Counted from the first letter of the stretch, positions 42,390-53,683 are shown. The stretch: DNA of 64,000 nt from Strigamia acuminata (GCA_949358305.1 OX442317.1:16612516-16676515); one strand, 5' to 3'. Translations and numbers: made by a program. The notes: generated by a model from the sequence alone, not told the origin.

Positions 42390-45300
42390 TTTTTTAATTA
42401 TGCACACATTTGTAATTATATTTACTCGTTTCTTACCAGGACGGACCCAACGACGACGGTGCCTTGGACCTATCACAAAGCACGGGGCATTCCGTGTGGT
42501 CATCGAGCCTGCCACAAACGTGAGTTCCACGCGCTCTTCGGGTCTTGCACGCAACGTCTCACAATTTATTTATTTATTTTTTTTTTTTAGAGAAACGGAT
42601 GGGACGGCGGATGAGATTGTGGGGGGGGTTGTGGATGAGATCGTGGAGGAGGTGGGGAAGGAGATGGTGGTGGAAGAGACTGTGTCGGAGAAGAAGGTGG
42701 AGAAGGAGATGGCGGTGGAAGAGACTGTGTCGGAGAAGAAGGTGGAGAAGGAGATGGCGGTGGAAGAGACTGTGTCGGAGACGGAGAAGGAGAAGGCGGT
42801 GGGAGAGACTGTGTCGGAGAAGAAGGTGGAAAAGGAGATGGCGGTGGAAGAGACTGTGTCGGAGACGGAGAAGGAGAAGGCGGTGGAAGAGACTGTGTCG
42901 GAGAAGAAGGTGGAAAAGGAGATGGTGGTGGAAGAGACTGTGTCGGAGACGGAGAAGGAGAAGGCGGTGGAAGAGACTGTGTCGGAGAAGAAGGTGGAAA
43001 AGGAGATGGCGGTGGAAGAGACTGTGTCGGAGACGGAGAAGGAGAAGGCGGTGGAAGAGACTGTGTCGGAGAAGAAGGTGGAAAAGGAGATGGCGGTGGA
43101 AGAGACTGTGTCGGAGACGGAGAAGGAGAAGGCGGTGGAAGAGACTGTGTCGGGGAAGGAGGTGGAGAAGGAGATGGCGGTGGAAGAGACTGTGTCGGAG
43201 ACGGAGAAGGAGAAGGAGATGGTGGTGGAAGAGACTGTGTCGGAGAAGAAGGTGGAAAAGGAGATGGCGGTGGAAGAGACTGTGTCGGAGACGGAGAAGG
43301 AGAAGGAGATGGTGGTGGAAGAGACTGTGTCGGAGAAGGAGGTGGAGAAGGAGAAGGCGGTGGAAGAGACTGTGTCGGAGAAGAAGGTGGAGAAGGAGAT
43401 GGTGGTGGAAGAGACTGTGTCGGAGAAGGAGGTGGAGAAGGAGATGGCGGTGGAAGAGACAGTGGAGGAGATGGGAATAGTGTGGCCGGAGATGGAGGTG
43501 GAGTTGGAAAAGGAGAAGGAGACGTGGAAGGAAACGGCGGTGGAAGAGGCAGTGGAGGAGAAGGAAAAGGAGAAGGAGACGGCGACGGCATCGAAGAAGA
43601 GGATGTGTGTGAGGAAAGGGGGTGCGAAAAAGAAACGGAAGACCGTTGAGAAGGTGGAAAAGGAAGTATTCGAGGTAACGTAGTAACTGACCATTTTATT
43701 TTGACAATCAACGTGATCGCGTTCCAATTTGAAATTGAAAAGCGATCACGTTGATTTGACGTAAATTAATAATTCCCGCGCGCGCGCACTATAATTTAAC
43801 CCGCAAATTTAATTTGCCGCGCGCGCATTGAGCGGATTGATCGTATGAATCCGACCCGCGCACAAACTTGGATTCGACATGCAATATCGTATATTTATTT
43901 GCCCGTCTGTTTGTTCGTTTATTCATTTATTTATTTTTTTTTTCTCCAGTCGTTGCCCAGCACATCAGGGTGCACTTGGACGATGCCAAGCGTTGTGACG
44001 GTCCCGTCGTCACCAGACCTGTCAGCGCCGCGGTCGCCACCACTTCAACCAACGGCGACATTAGGCAAAATGCCTTTAATGTGCCCCGTCGTGAGGTTGG
44101 AACGGCTGCAATTGCCGATCCTCACACCAATACCACGTCCTATCATGTCGGCGCCGTGCCCGGTTATGTCGACGCCGTGTTTCACCGTGCCACCATCTGC
44201 GCCCATCGCCCCCCCGCCGCCGCAAGAACAGCAACTGGCGCGTGTCATCACCAAACCGCGAAGATCCGCGTCGAAGCGGCCCGCATCACCGTCATGGGAA
44301 CCCGCGTCGAAAAGGTCGGAACAATTCGAAAGCCGTGAGACTCGAGTCACGCGTTCGACGGAAAAGGTAACCTGTCTGGTCTATTTGTCTTTGATCGTTT
44401 GTTCAATCGTTCCTTCCATTTCTTTCAGATACGAAAGGCATCTGCATCCCAGGGCTCGGTGGTGCCGTCTGGCAGGGCAGGACCGAGTGGGCTTCCGTCC
44501 AACCTTCCGTCCAACTTGTCGATAGAGTTGGATCGACGGTTCGGAGAGTTTCAGAAATGGGTGCTCCGGAAGGTGGGGGAGGTGGGGACGGGGGCGGTGC
44601 CAACACGGCAACGACGCCAGGGTGGAGGGAAAGGAAAGAAGGAAGAAAAACTCCAGACAGAGGGCGGGAAGTCGTTTTATTGTGCTCTGTGCGCCAAACA
44701 ACCGGGTAATGAGAAACATACATTTGTTTATTTGTTTGTTTATTTTTTGTCTAATTTTTATTTTTTTTTTTCTTTCCTCTCCCGCGTACCTTAGGGGTGT
44801 CGAAATACGGGTATTTTAGCGAGGACGCATACCGCCATTGGCGTCAACATCACCACCTAGACGCAGTTAAGCGCGAGGATGAAATCTCTAAGAGAATCAG
44901 GAAACATCTGCGGGACTATTCGCGTAGACCCGATCTCCTGTTGCCGGTGGGTATTTAATCAATTAGTCGATTCGTTTTATTTATTTGTTTATTTATTTAT
45001 TTATTTTTTCCTCTGTTTCCTAGAAGTTGAAAAAAATGCACAAGGCCCTGAAACGGTGCCCATTCTGCATTGCGAGGCCTGTGGTTGACCGACTAGAGGA
45101 CCACTGGTTGGTCAAACACAGATATCGCATTGCATGGGCACCGGGGATGGGAGAGGGAGAGGGAGAGCGCGTCGGAGACAACGACGACGACGACGACAAC
45201 GACGGTGATTCGGCGTCACGTTCATCATCTTTTCAACGAGGCGATGCGCAGGGAGAGGAACGGGTGTTGCGATCGAGGGTGGTTCCCGTTGCGGAAGGGG

Positions 45301-45980
45301 GCAGCGAACCCAACAACGATCCCAACTATTGGGACGATAACCACGAAATGAAAATCTTTCGTGATGGGAGTATGCGGTTCTCCATTCATTCGCTTACTCT
45401 CCTGCTCTTTACGATACGGGCTCAGGTTCAGGCGGAACAAGTATATATATTTTTATTTTTATTTTTATTTTTATTTATTTATTTATGTATATATTTTTTT
45501 TTATTTTTTATTTTTTTTTAGTATTGGGACGATCCCGACATCAAGACCCACTTACTCCGGATGCTGGGGATGTTAAACCAATGGAACGACATTTCGGTGA
45601 GTGAATCTACCGCGCGCGTCTACGTCGACACTTTTCAGATATTGATTTTCCCGTTTTATTTGCAGAATAAAGATTTCTCGTTCAGTGAAGAGGTGCTGAT
45701 GAAGGAGAGGTTTGTTGTCGTCGACGAGCCCGAGAACGACGAAGGAGAGGGGCGTGAAGAAGAGAGACGCCGGGAAGAAGAGCGTGAAACAGGTGAAACG
45801 TGTGAAGAGGAAAAAGAAGACGACGAAGATTACAGAAACTCTGAATTTGAGGACGATGCGGAAAGTGATGAGGACGAAGACGAAGAAAAGAAACTGGCGA
45901 GGAAGGAGAAAGAGAAACGGGCAAGGAGCAAGAGAAAGAGGAAAGGAAAGGGAAAGTCGAGCGCCGGAAAGAAAAAGTGA
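39574..45980 (+). CDS. Glu/Lys-rich protein with two C2H2-type zinc fingers, about 13 exons
   Basis: Exons: about 39574-39611 (tentative), 40003-40098, 40626-40679, 41014-41289, 41994-42086, 42440-42519, 42591-43674, 43950-44366, 44429-44705, 44795-44946, 45024-45440, 45522-45596, 45666-45980 (TGA). Every junction from exon 2 on has GT/AG and matching phase. The protein is about 1,120 residues: acidic N-terminus; heptad-like Arg/Glu/Val stretch in exon 4 (ERVVERVVERRVERRV); a coding minisatellite in exon 7; a Pro-rich segment in exon 8; zinc finger 1 split between exons 9 and 10 (YCALC...HWRQH); zinc finger 2 in exon 11 (RCPFC...HWLVKH); a YWDD motif in exons 11 and 12; and a Glu/Lys-rich, nuclear-localisation-like C-terminus. 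Likely nuclear and nucleic-acid binding, by inference. No named family recognised. Confidence 0.65.
41570..41725 (+). repeat. Intronic tandem repeat, period about 21
   Basis: Units of the form 'tttcaacaacatttcgtcaat' repeat within the intron 41290-41993, three near-perfect copies at about 41650-41720 preceded by more divergent ones. Confidence 0.7.
42660..43480 (+). repeat. Coding minisatellite in exon 7
   Basis: About 20 units built on VEETVSE, alternating VEETVSEKKVEKEMA (45 nt) with VEETVSETEKEKA (39 nt), giving an 84-nt higher-order period. The frame stays open throughout and unit boundaries are in frame. High nucleotide identity between units points to recent expansion or homogenisation. 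Confidence 0.9.
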
Positions 45981-47029
45981 ATTCGCCTAATCTGCTCCTC
46001 AAATGTACGAATACATGTTTTAAATTTAATTTTAATTTATTTCACTCCTTTAAAACTCGTTCAATATTATTTTTATTTTTATAAATGATAATGATTTATT
46101 TCAACGTCAAACCTCAAAAATAAAAAAGTCTTGCAGGTGGTTTGATTTATAAAAGTTTTTGTTTTTGAGTTTTAAAATCAAAACCAGGTTCGATGTTGGA
46201 ATAGATCGCGATAATTGGGTTCGTTTGATTGATTGTCAGTTTTTTTTTTTTACAGACAAATGGGCACGTCGGTGTTTGATAGCGACGCAATCGTGTTGTT
46301 CGTTGTTCGAGCGCATCATTTTTCGGCACCCCCAATCACAACGATGTCTTCTCTCGCACACGTGGAATGTGGCAGCCTCGTCCACGTCGAGTCTGGTTCG
46401 AGTGGACTCTGACAAAACAGCGAAGCTACTCGAATTCTCGACGTCAGTGTGTTTGGTGTCGTTGTTTCGGTCACACGAGTGGCGCCCTCTTCACGTCCGC
46501 GCGGAGAAACGCTAAAAATTGCGGACAGCGTTCCAAAACAATCAACGGTCATTCACAGCGAATTACTAATCTGACAATAATTTCGGTGTTCTTGGTGTTG
46601 TTTTTGATTACGGTGTTGTTCTTTTTAACAATCAAGCATGGTTCTGCGTTTAAAACACACCGATTTTATTTCTTTTTGTGCTTGTTTGTTTTTTTTTTTT
46701 TTTTTTTTTAATTTTATTAGATTTCAAACAAACAGTTTTCCGGATCGAAACTAATTTTTTTTTTGCTTATATTTAATACTTCTGATAAAAAATAATAATT
46801 TATATTTTTCTGAGTTTACAACTTGCAGTTTTATTTTAGTTTTGGTGTGGTAGCATTTAATATTTGCGTGTTTGTTTGTTTGTTTGTTTGAATCTCGATT
46901 AGTCTGGTGTGACGGTGACGACCACAACTCCCATTTAACAATGGTACCGGGAAGAGATCGCAATAAAATACAGTGAATACAATACGAGATAAATATAAGA
47001 GACAATACAATCAACACACTATAGTTTAT
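45981..47029. other. 3' flank of the zinc-finger gene; T-rich; one TK-like fragment
   Basis: AATAAA near 46120 may serve the zinc-finger gene. A short minus-strand fragment near 46318-46358 resembles thymidine kinase. Otherwise T runs (46689-46710) and (TTTG)n at 46865-46890, with no gene. Confidence 0.5.
46318..46358 (-). pseudogene. Thymidine kinase fragment (candidate)
   Basis: On the minus strand about 33 nt read EDIVVIGGAEK, close to EDVVVIGGAEK of the TK gene at 6715-6744 with roughly 29 of 33 bases equal, then a stop. No further TK sequence was recognised around it. Confidence 0.4.
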
Positions 47030-48363
47030 TGTTGGCAAACAATAATATCAAAGCTAATTTATACATAAGACTAATGCCGACATTTGGCCCGTTAAATAAC
47101 CATTTTAACTATACAACAAGTTTAGCCAAATGGCTCTATACTAATATCATTACGTGTCCATGGGATGGGAGCGGTTTTCCCATCGCTCGACCTGGTTATA
47201 GATGTCATCTAAGCCGGATGGCTGTGTCCTGGAGTCCGATACGGCTTCGCTGGTTCCTTGGTTCGCTTGTGTAAATTATCGCACGTCGATAAATCGAATG
47301 ATCTGAGCATTGCGGTTGACTTTGTCTGCACCGCCACAACTTTGGGAGGATATTGGTGTAAGTAAATGTATCCATTCACTTATCAATATTCCGCTTACGA
47401 ATTATATTTAATTCGTGTCGTTGTGAGTTTCTATTAGATATTTCGCGGATAAGTTGTCATCAACTTTATCGGTTATATTGAGTTCAATATAAGATTAAGT
47501 CTTTAGACTTGATTTGTCCAACTGGTTGTCAAATTAAGTTTTGCTGTTATAAATAAAGTGAAGATTAGGCTTCCCGTCGCAACACACAATTGCCGTCGAA
47601 AGAAATATACGCCTTGCAATGCAGAACGGTATCAAGCGTCCCCTGCGTCGCAACACGGTCGTTCGTCTGGCGATTGACGGTATCACGTACACAGGAGTCG
47701 ATAGCTCGCGGCTCCGCACAGCAGTATAATCTCTCGCGGTACTAATAATAGACCGACTACTTTGGCATCGAATACCATGAGAATCAGCTTGCCAAACACT
47801 TGGTGCTACTCGTGGTTACTGTAAAACAGACTGCTTTGGCACCATCCGGTGAAGGAACTAATTCTCAACAGCAACGATGCTACTTGCGGTAACGGAATAC
47901 GTTCATACCGAGAAAGACCACATGGTCCTGTCCGGAGGATACTGAATTGCACAACGGCGGGTTCTCCTTCGGCGTCGCAACCGTAAACTGTAACACTTAT
48001 GCAACATAATGATCCCAGCACTTCGACTTCAATTGCCGGCGGTGGCATGATTCTGTAGAATCATGCAACGGTTCTTTGCGAATAAATCAACAAAGAACCA
48101 AAAGGTTTTTTACGTGAACAATGAATCATATTTCTTAAGTAACAATACCAAACAGAAAATAATCAAACAGAGCTGCTGAATGGCCGGTTGTTTGGGTTTA
48201 TATAACCTGACTGGATTAGGGATTAATCCAATCAACCAACTGGAACATGGGTTCCACGAATCCCTCCAATCTCGTATCACCGGAAGTGGATACTGAGGAG
48301 CAATATGCTAATTCACACCACAACCGGAACTGGATACCCAGGACCGGAAATGGATCCACCAAT

Positions 48364-48820
48364 TGTCGGATAATAGGCAGGTGAGTGTATCCAAAATGAA
48401 GGCAGACAGCAGTATAAAACTTGCACTTGAAATCCATGCAAGTGGCCATTTTTATTCCAGGCATAATAAGTGAACATAAAATACATACATTGAGGCTAAC
48501 TGCACTCAATATCTATCAATAGGACAAATCAATGATTAACATCAGTTGATTTATCCTGTACAAAGTTAAAACAAAGATAACTAATAACAGAACAAATTAT
48601 ATGAACAAAATGCTCATTTGAGCAGACGACAACTTGCTAAATCATTACACAAAGGGGAAACGGTTGTGGCAACGTAACACGCATTAATAAAAGTCAATAT
48701 TAACCGATCCTCAACTCCGGGACATGATGTAACAATAAACAAGTTGCTTAACAGTCGCACTAATACGGAAACGTGCGATGTGAACAATACAAGCACCATA
48801 CGGTTGATCAAATCTCTACA
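48364..48820 (-). repeat. 3' LTR of copia C
   Basis: 457 bp; inner side adjoins 'aatccccctct', the complement of the polypurine tract AGAGGGGGATT. Confidence 0.95.
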
Positions 48821-48919
48821 AATCCCCCTCTGATCAATGTATGGTTATCTTGAAAAACAACAACTCCATATATTTGAATATTCTACAACATCCCAAACGG
48901 AAAACAAATGCTAGTCTGG

Positions 48920-49339
48920 TCAGTATACAACAGGTGTACCTCTGATTGATTTATCTCTGATTATTCTCGAATTTTTAAGTTCAATCAACCGCACAGTATA
49001 AACGGGATATGCTGGGTGTGTCGGATCCATGTTACGAAAATCGAATAGACTCGAATTAAAAACATAACCCTTTGCAACACACCACTTCTCCACCTCATTT
49101 ACATTCTGAATCCGGTCATTGTTCGGTGAAATATAGATAACACTGACCCATTCTTGGTAATCATCTATTTGGTGTGTTGTGGTTTGTCTCCTCCACTTAC
49201 TCATGTCTAAGTTTTGTTTAAGTCTCACGTCCACATCATTTTCAGTTGTGAGACTTAAAAACTGCTCTATTTCAGTCATTTCAATATCCAATATCGGTTC
49301 ATTAACCGTCAATTGATATTCATCGTCCTTTGTTTTCAT
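48920..49339 (-). CDS. Copia C third frame: IN-RT linker remnant
   Basis: 139 codons starting at an ATG that overlaps the stop of the preceding frame by one base (TAATG). The middle part (WVSVIYISPNNDRIQNVNEV and on to FDFRNMDPTHPAYPVYTVRL) aligns in order with the segment just before RT in copia A, B and D (DVYYFPEP...FFFGNMEHTLPTIP). It stops where the RT domain would begin. Translation may depend on termination-reinitiation or a frameshift at the overlap; this is inference. Confidence 0.6.
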   Translation of the reverse strand: MKTKDDEYQLTVNEPILDIEMTEIEQFLSLTTENDVDVRLKQNLDMSKWRRQTTTHQIDDYQEWVSVIYISPNNDRIQNVNEVEKWCVAKGYVFNSSLFDFRNMDPTHPAYPVYTVRLIELKNSRIIRDKSIRGTPVVY

Positions 49340-51408
49340 TAAGTCAACATTCTTGATTTTCCTACACCTTTTCTTACGTCTTTTTGTCCTTTCACATTCC
49401 CCCCCTCTATCCCAGTAGATTTGTATTCATTCACACCTGTCAATGTCTCTATCGGTGTTGGGGATATGTCATCTTCCAGGGACATCAAAGAAAACTCACA
49501 GACTTCCATGGAATTGACCTGTCTAAACCCTTCATCAGATTTGGGCTCAAATTCCAATGTAAACTGTTCCAATTCTTCCCTTTCGTTTGTAATTGCCTCA
49601 GACTCCTCATGTGTTAACACTGGAAGAATTTCTTTTGGCAAATTAGTTTCCTTATCACTAAATTTCCCTTCTTGTTTCAATCCTTCCAGTTCTACACTTT
49701 GCAAGTGTTCCTCCTCTTCTTTAATAGGTTTACACTCATCTATGTCAACTTCCCTATGTGTCGGCAATGCAATTTTATCAACCAAACTAGTTGTTAGACT
49801 TGGGGGAATTTCTGATGACAAATTAATTTTCTCTTTACTGAAATTCTGCTCTTGTTCCAATGGGGAAATTTCATCTTCCACTGTGTTCACTAAGGAGGAA
49901 GACTCCTGTTTACAAGTGAGGCTTTCATAAAACTCTTCATCACTTCTTAAATGTTCCCCCTCGTTTTCAATACTTTCACACGTATTAATGTCGACTTCTT
50001 CACTTAATTTCAACAAGTCTAATGTTGAGGGGACTTCCTGATGAGGGGATATTGGCACCCCAACCTTCGATGGAATTTCAGCTTCCAAACTCTCAATGCA
50101 ATTCTCAATGTTGGAAATTTCCAGAGAGGGTTTTAATTCCCCCTCGTGCCAATAACTCCACTCATGTATTGTAACATTATTTGTCTGAAATACCCTATTT
50201 CTCTTCGGGTCCCAGACCCGGTATTTTCTTTGTGAATTAGAATATCCAACTAGAGCGCCCACCCAGGAATACTTTTCCCCATTTTTGACATGAAAAACTT
50301 TCACTCTTGACCCGATACACCTAAGGTGTCGGACAGAAATGCATCTGTTATACAGCACATTGCATGGGGTTTTCCAATTTAAATTGATCCTGGGGGCTCT
50401 ATTCTTTAAATAGACCATTGTGTTGGCAAGTTCCAACCACAAATTATTGGGGAATTTATTCTCTACAATTAAACTTTCCACCCCGTTTATAATATCTGTA
50501 TTAGCCCTCTCGGAGATGGAGTTAGTCATTGGGTTATCAGAACCTACACTTTCAATTGTAATCCCGAAATCTTCCATTAATTCTACCCAAGCTGTTGATT
50601 CCTCTATGGAAAAATCCATTCCAGGGCCCAAATAAACCTTATTCACACTTCCTGTCAAGCATTTAATTTCATTTAACCAATTTTGAAATTCCACTAAAAT
50701 GCTGTTTCTCTTTAATGGCCTAAGCCACACATATTCAGAACAATCATCTATTATAATGATATATTTTTCCCCTGTTGCATGTGGGGCCCTCCAAACACTC
50801 AAATGTACAGCTTCTAAAGCTTTCCTGTCATTATTCATTTGCATTGAGGGAATTTTAACTTTTGTATTTCCTATTGTCTTACAAGAGGTATGGGGAGTAG
50901 TGTCTGTGTTTGCTAATTGAACCCCATAAACATTACTAGACCTATTCATGTTAAGAACACTGTCTTTATCTAAATACCCTAAGCGGGTATGCCATAAATT
51001 AAATGGGAGGACCCTGTCCTTTGCTGTAAAGTCCATACAGTTTACCTGTTTTCTAACATTTCCCTTTCTAGAATTCTTTTTCTGGTTTTTAGTACCAGAA
51101 TTCAAATGATCATTTTGATTAATTCCTATTGTCATATCTGATTTCTGACTACTTAAGCAATTCTTAGATTTCCCTGAAATCCCTTTTAGAAACTCACTTC
51201 TATTAATCACAATCATGCTATTCAATTCTCTAATTGGATCCCCCTCTTTGTTTTCATTCCAAACCCGGTTTGAATGTTCTGTTTTTGTAGGCCTGCATTT
51301 AATTCCTTTGTTTCTCTTATTACCATTAAGGGGGTTACCACTTTTAACTGTGGTTATACAATCCAATTTGTCATCCAATTTCCTGTTCTGTTCTAAAAAA
51401 GGGGGATT
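49339..51408 (-). CDS. Copia C integrase-like frame, catalytically degenerate
   Basis: Open for about 680 codons (first in-frame codons follow a TAG at 51411-51409; the first codon of the long stretch is not ATG). It contains a pre-integrase-like segment (LWHTRLGYLDKDSVLN), an integrase-like core and an acidic tail. Compared with copia A, the first catalytic Asp (HMDVWG) is Ser (HLSVWR), the second (SDRGGEF) is not conserved (LGPGMDF), while the Glu (ISERANT) remains. The HHCC zinc motif has also lost His and Cys ligands. Flanking strands (YIIIIDDCSEYVWL, LRCIGSRVKVFH, YSNSQRKYRVWDP) are clearly conserved. It is open over 2 kb despite lost activity. Confidence 0.75.
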   Translation of the reverse strand, partial: NPPFLEQNRKLDDKLDCITTVKSGNPLNGNKRNKGIKCRPTKTEHSNRVWNENKEGDPIRELNSMIVINRSEFLKGISGKSKNCLSSQKSDMTIGINQNDHLNSGTKNQKKNSRKGNVRKQVNCMDFTAKDRVLPFNLWHTRLGYLDKDSVLNMNRSSNVYGVQLANTDTTPHTSCKTIGNTKVKIPSMQMNNDRKALEAVHLSVWRAPHATGEKYIIIIDDCSEYVWLRPLKRNSILVEFQNWLNEIKCLTGSVNKVYLGPGMDFSIEESTAWVELMEDFGITIESVGSDNPMTNSISERANTDIINGVESLIVENKFPNNLWLELANTMVYLKNRAPRINLNWKTPCNVLYNRCISVRHLRCIGSRVKVFHVKNGEKYSWVGALVGYSNSQRKYRVWDPKRNRVFQTNNVTIHEWSYWHEGELKPSLEISNIENCIESLEAEIPSKVGVPISPHQEVPSTLDLLKLSEEVDINTCESIENEGEHLRSDEEFYESLTCKQESSSLVNTVEDEISPLEQEQNFSKEKINLSSEIPPSLTTSLVDKIALPTHREVDIDECKPIKEEEEHLQSVELEGLKQEGKFSDKETNLPKEILPVLTHEESEAITNEREELEQFTLEFEPKSDEGFRQVNSMEVCEFSLMSLEDDISPTPIETLTGVNEYKSTGIEGGNVKGQKDVRKGVGKSRMLT

Positions 51409-52110
51409 CTATTTCTCAGTTTTTAGAAAAACCCTTTGTTCTTTCTGTCTACCAGAATCTAGAATGTTAATTTGATTAACCCCGTCCCCCTCGTTCTTTT
51501 TATTTCGAACCCGGTTCGAATATTCCAAATTACCAATTCTACATTGGTTATTTTCCTTGTTTTCCATGTTGGCATTCGAGATTTTTGAACAATTTTGTGT
51601 GATTTTCGAAACCCTGTTTGAATTAATCACCTTAAGACCCTGTCTACAATTGTCCGTGCTCTGCACTTCACTATCCCAATGCCCATTCATTTCATGCTTA
51701 AGCACACGCATTTCACAAATTGCTAAGATCAAATTAGCCATGCCCTTTATCACAGTGTCTATGTTATCTGTTAGTTCGCTCTTATGTACTAAATGTGTTA
51801 ATAACAATACAATTACATCCATATCCAAATCAGGATTCAATTTCAAATATTCTCTCTCTTTTCCAAGAACACTTGTTTCCTTTTCAAATTGTTCATCAAG
51901 TGCGTTAAGCACTGTCTGTCTGTTAGAGACATTCTGGTCTTGTGTTTCCAGTTTCAATTGTGCCTTGTGTGTGTCGTCCATTGTTTGCTTGCAGGCATTC
52001 ACTTTGTCTGTTACAGACGTTCTCCTTGCACAAAACACTGTGGGCACAAAACTCGCACCACACGACCACACCACACTCACTAATAAATTTAGTGACGGAA
52101 CAAAACACAT
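51409..52110 (-). CDS. Copia C first frame, hydrophobic N-terminus (unrecognised)
   Basis: From ATG 52110, about 233 codons to a TAG at 51411-51409. The first 25-30 residues are hydrophobic with Cys (LNLLVSVVWSCGASFVPTVF), like a signal peptide or membrane anchor. A Lys/Asp/Gln-rich, possibly helical stretch and an Asn/Lys-rich tail follow. No copia Gag pattern and no zinc knuckle is visible where Gag would be. It is in the same frame as the next 680 codons, so a single TAG separates them. Confidence 0.5.
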   Translation of the reverse strand: MCFVPSLNLLVSVVWSCGASFVPTVFCARRTSVTDKVNACKQTMDDTHKAQLKLETQDQNVSNRQTVLNALDEQFEKETSVLGKEREYLKLNPDLDMDVIVLLLTHLVHKSELTDNIDTVIKGMANLILAICEMRVLKHEMNGHWDSEVQSTDNCRQGLKVINSNRVSKITQNCSKISNANMENKENNQCRIGNLEYSNRVRNKKNEGDGVNQINILDSGRQKEQRVFLKTEK

Positions 52111-53683
52111 TTTCACTTATTTGCAGCACTTTCACGAAAAAAAAACACTTTTCCACTTTGGAAACACAACAATGACACTAATTTTCCCCGCCAAAATTTA
52201 AGGAGAAAAATCACAAACTTCCCGGGAAAATCTCTTTAAGAGAGATTGATACTCGAATCTGGTCACCCTGATAGCTTCCGACCGCCAACCTGGTGGCGCG
52301 GGACGACTACCTTGTACCGCGGGTAAGCCCAGACCGAAATAAGACTGCACTTGGGTGACTACCCGAAGGGTGCAGAATATGCTAAATTACCCAAACAAAA
52401 ACTTATAAACTATACAAAGTTTCACGACAACCCCGAAAATAAACAATAACACTTTGCTGGCAAGTTGTCTTCTTTGCGGGACTTTTGCGTCGCAAAATCC
52501 AACGTTGACGCTGTTAAAACGTCGATTCTAACGCTGAAATCCGTTGCTATTCACTTGTGCACCTGGCACAAGACTTAACCAGTCCCTTCGTTGCGCAGAT
52601 ACACTCTACGTGCAAATCCGCGATGCGTTTGCGCCCGTCGCACCAAACGCGTCCAAAAATCGAAATCGTCCCGAAATGTTCGCCAGACGTTATCTGCAAC
52701 TCCGTAAAACGTCTTCCCGACGTTATCCAACGTGGATTTAATCCAAAACGCAAGTTGACGACGATTTTCCGCGTTTTCACCGTCTTGGTATGGGCGGCGC
52801 CATTTTGTATTTGGCTGCTCCGCACATCTCGGCAAAAAAACAACATAAATTAATAACAAATCGACCAAATAAATGTTCCTACTGTCTCTAGGCAATCCTA
52901 ATCGTGTTCCTACACGATACCACAGTCGAATCTACTCGAATCTCGATGATTTTCGACGCCGCTCGTTCGTAGCGTGTCTCGTCGCTCGAAAATCGCTGGA
53001 AAACCGGTCCAAACCGCTCGTTTATCGTGTCCCGGACACGAAATATTCCACTGTCCACCGAAATACGTTTCCTAAACGCTTTCCAAATCGATGGGCACGT
53101 ATTTACAACGTGCGTCGTGGCTCAAAACGATGCGAAATCGTCGCACTCGTTGCCGCCGAAAAATGCTCGTTTCCGGTCAAAAACGTCCTCAAATCCTTCC
53201 GATACCACTTCCAATCGATTCGCCGTGCCTTGTTGCACTAAAACGACGACAATTCCAGCCTTGCAGTCCGCTGAACGATCTGGAAACTGGCTAAACTCGG
53301 CTGGTCTTGAAAAACACACTGGGCGCCGCCATTTTGAAAACGCACGTCATCGCCCTTTTCGCCTCGGCAAAAATGGTGTTATTTCCACCCAAATAAATTC
53401 GAATATACTTCGCAATTGTTCCTGCTGCCTGTGCCAACAATCCCACGACGATTCCGTTCCGTTTTCCCGTCGAAAACTGCAAATTCGTCGCTCCTCGGTT
53501 CCCGCTAGCTTTCCTGCATCGCCGAGCACGCAAATATCGATTTGCCGTGCCTCGGATCGTCGCCCGAATGCCGCCTCTCGTATCGCCGATCTCCGGTCAC
53601 TCGCGTCCGACGTTCTAGGCCAGAAAAATGCCAGGAATCCGAATTTTAACGTTGTAGGAACGTTAAACACTCACCAAACCATC
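52111..53683 (-). other. Long leader of copia C
   Basis: About 1.57 kb between primer site and first ATG. GC-richer than the coding part, with many 'cgtcg' and 'aaatcg' motifs and no conserved frame. Splice-like features are possible but not modelled. Confidence 0.6.

Noticed and set aside
42545-43480. Arg/Trp-rich 311-codon plus-strand frame
   Set aside because: Another frame of the same minisatellite; composition is implausible and it crosses the acceptor at 42590.
42660-43480. CRISPR-like array
   Set aside because: Repeats are contiguous and coding, with no spacers; the window is eukaryotic.
42570-43727. Ser- and Pro-rich frames of 374-385 codons on the minus strand
   Set aside because: They are the complement of the plus-strand coding minisatellite, which fits a multi-exon gene with matching splice phases. 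The minus frames have no splice context.
44403-44723. Pro-rich minus-strand frame
   Set aside because: Opposite strand of exon 9 of the zinc-finger gene.
46367-46711. 114-codon plus-strand frame ending in poly-Phe
   Set aside because: The end is a T run and there is no splice or domain support.
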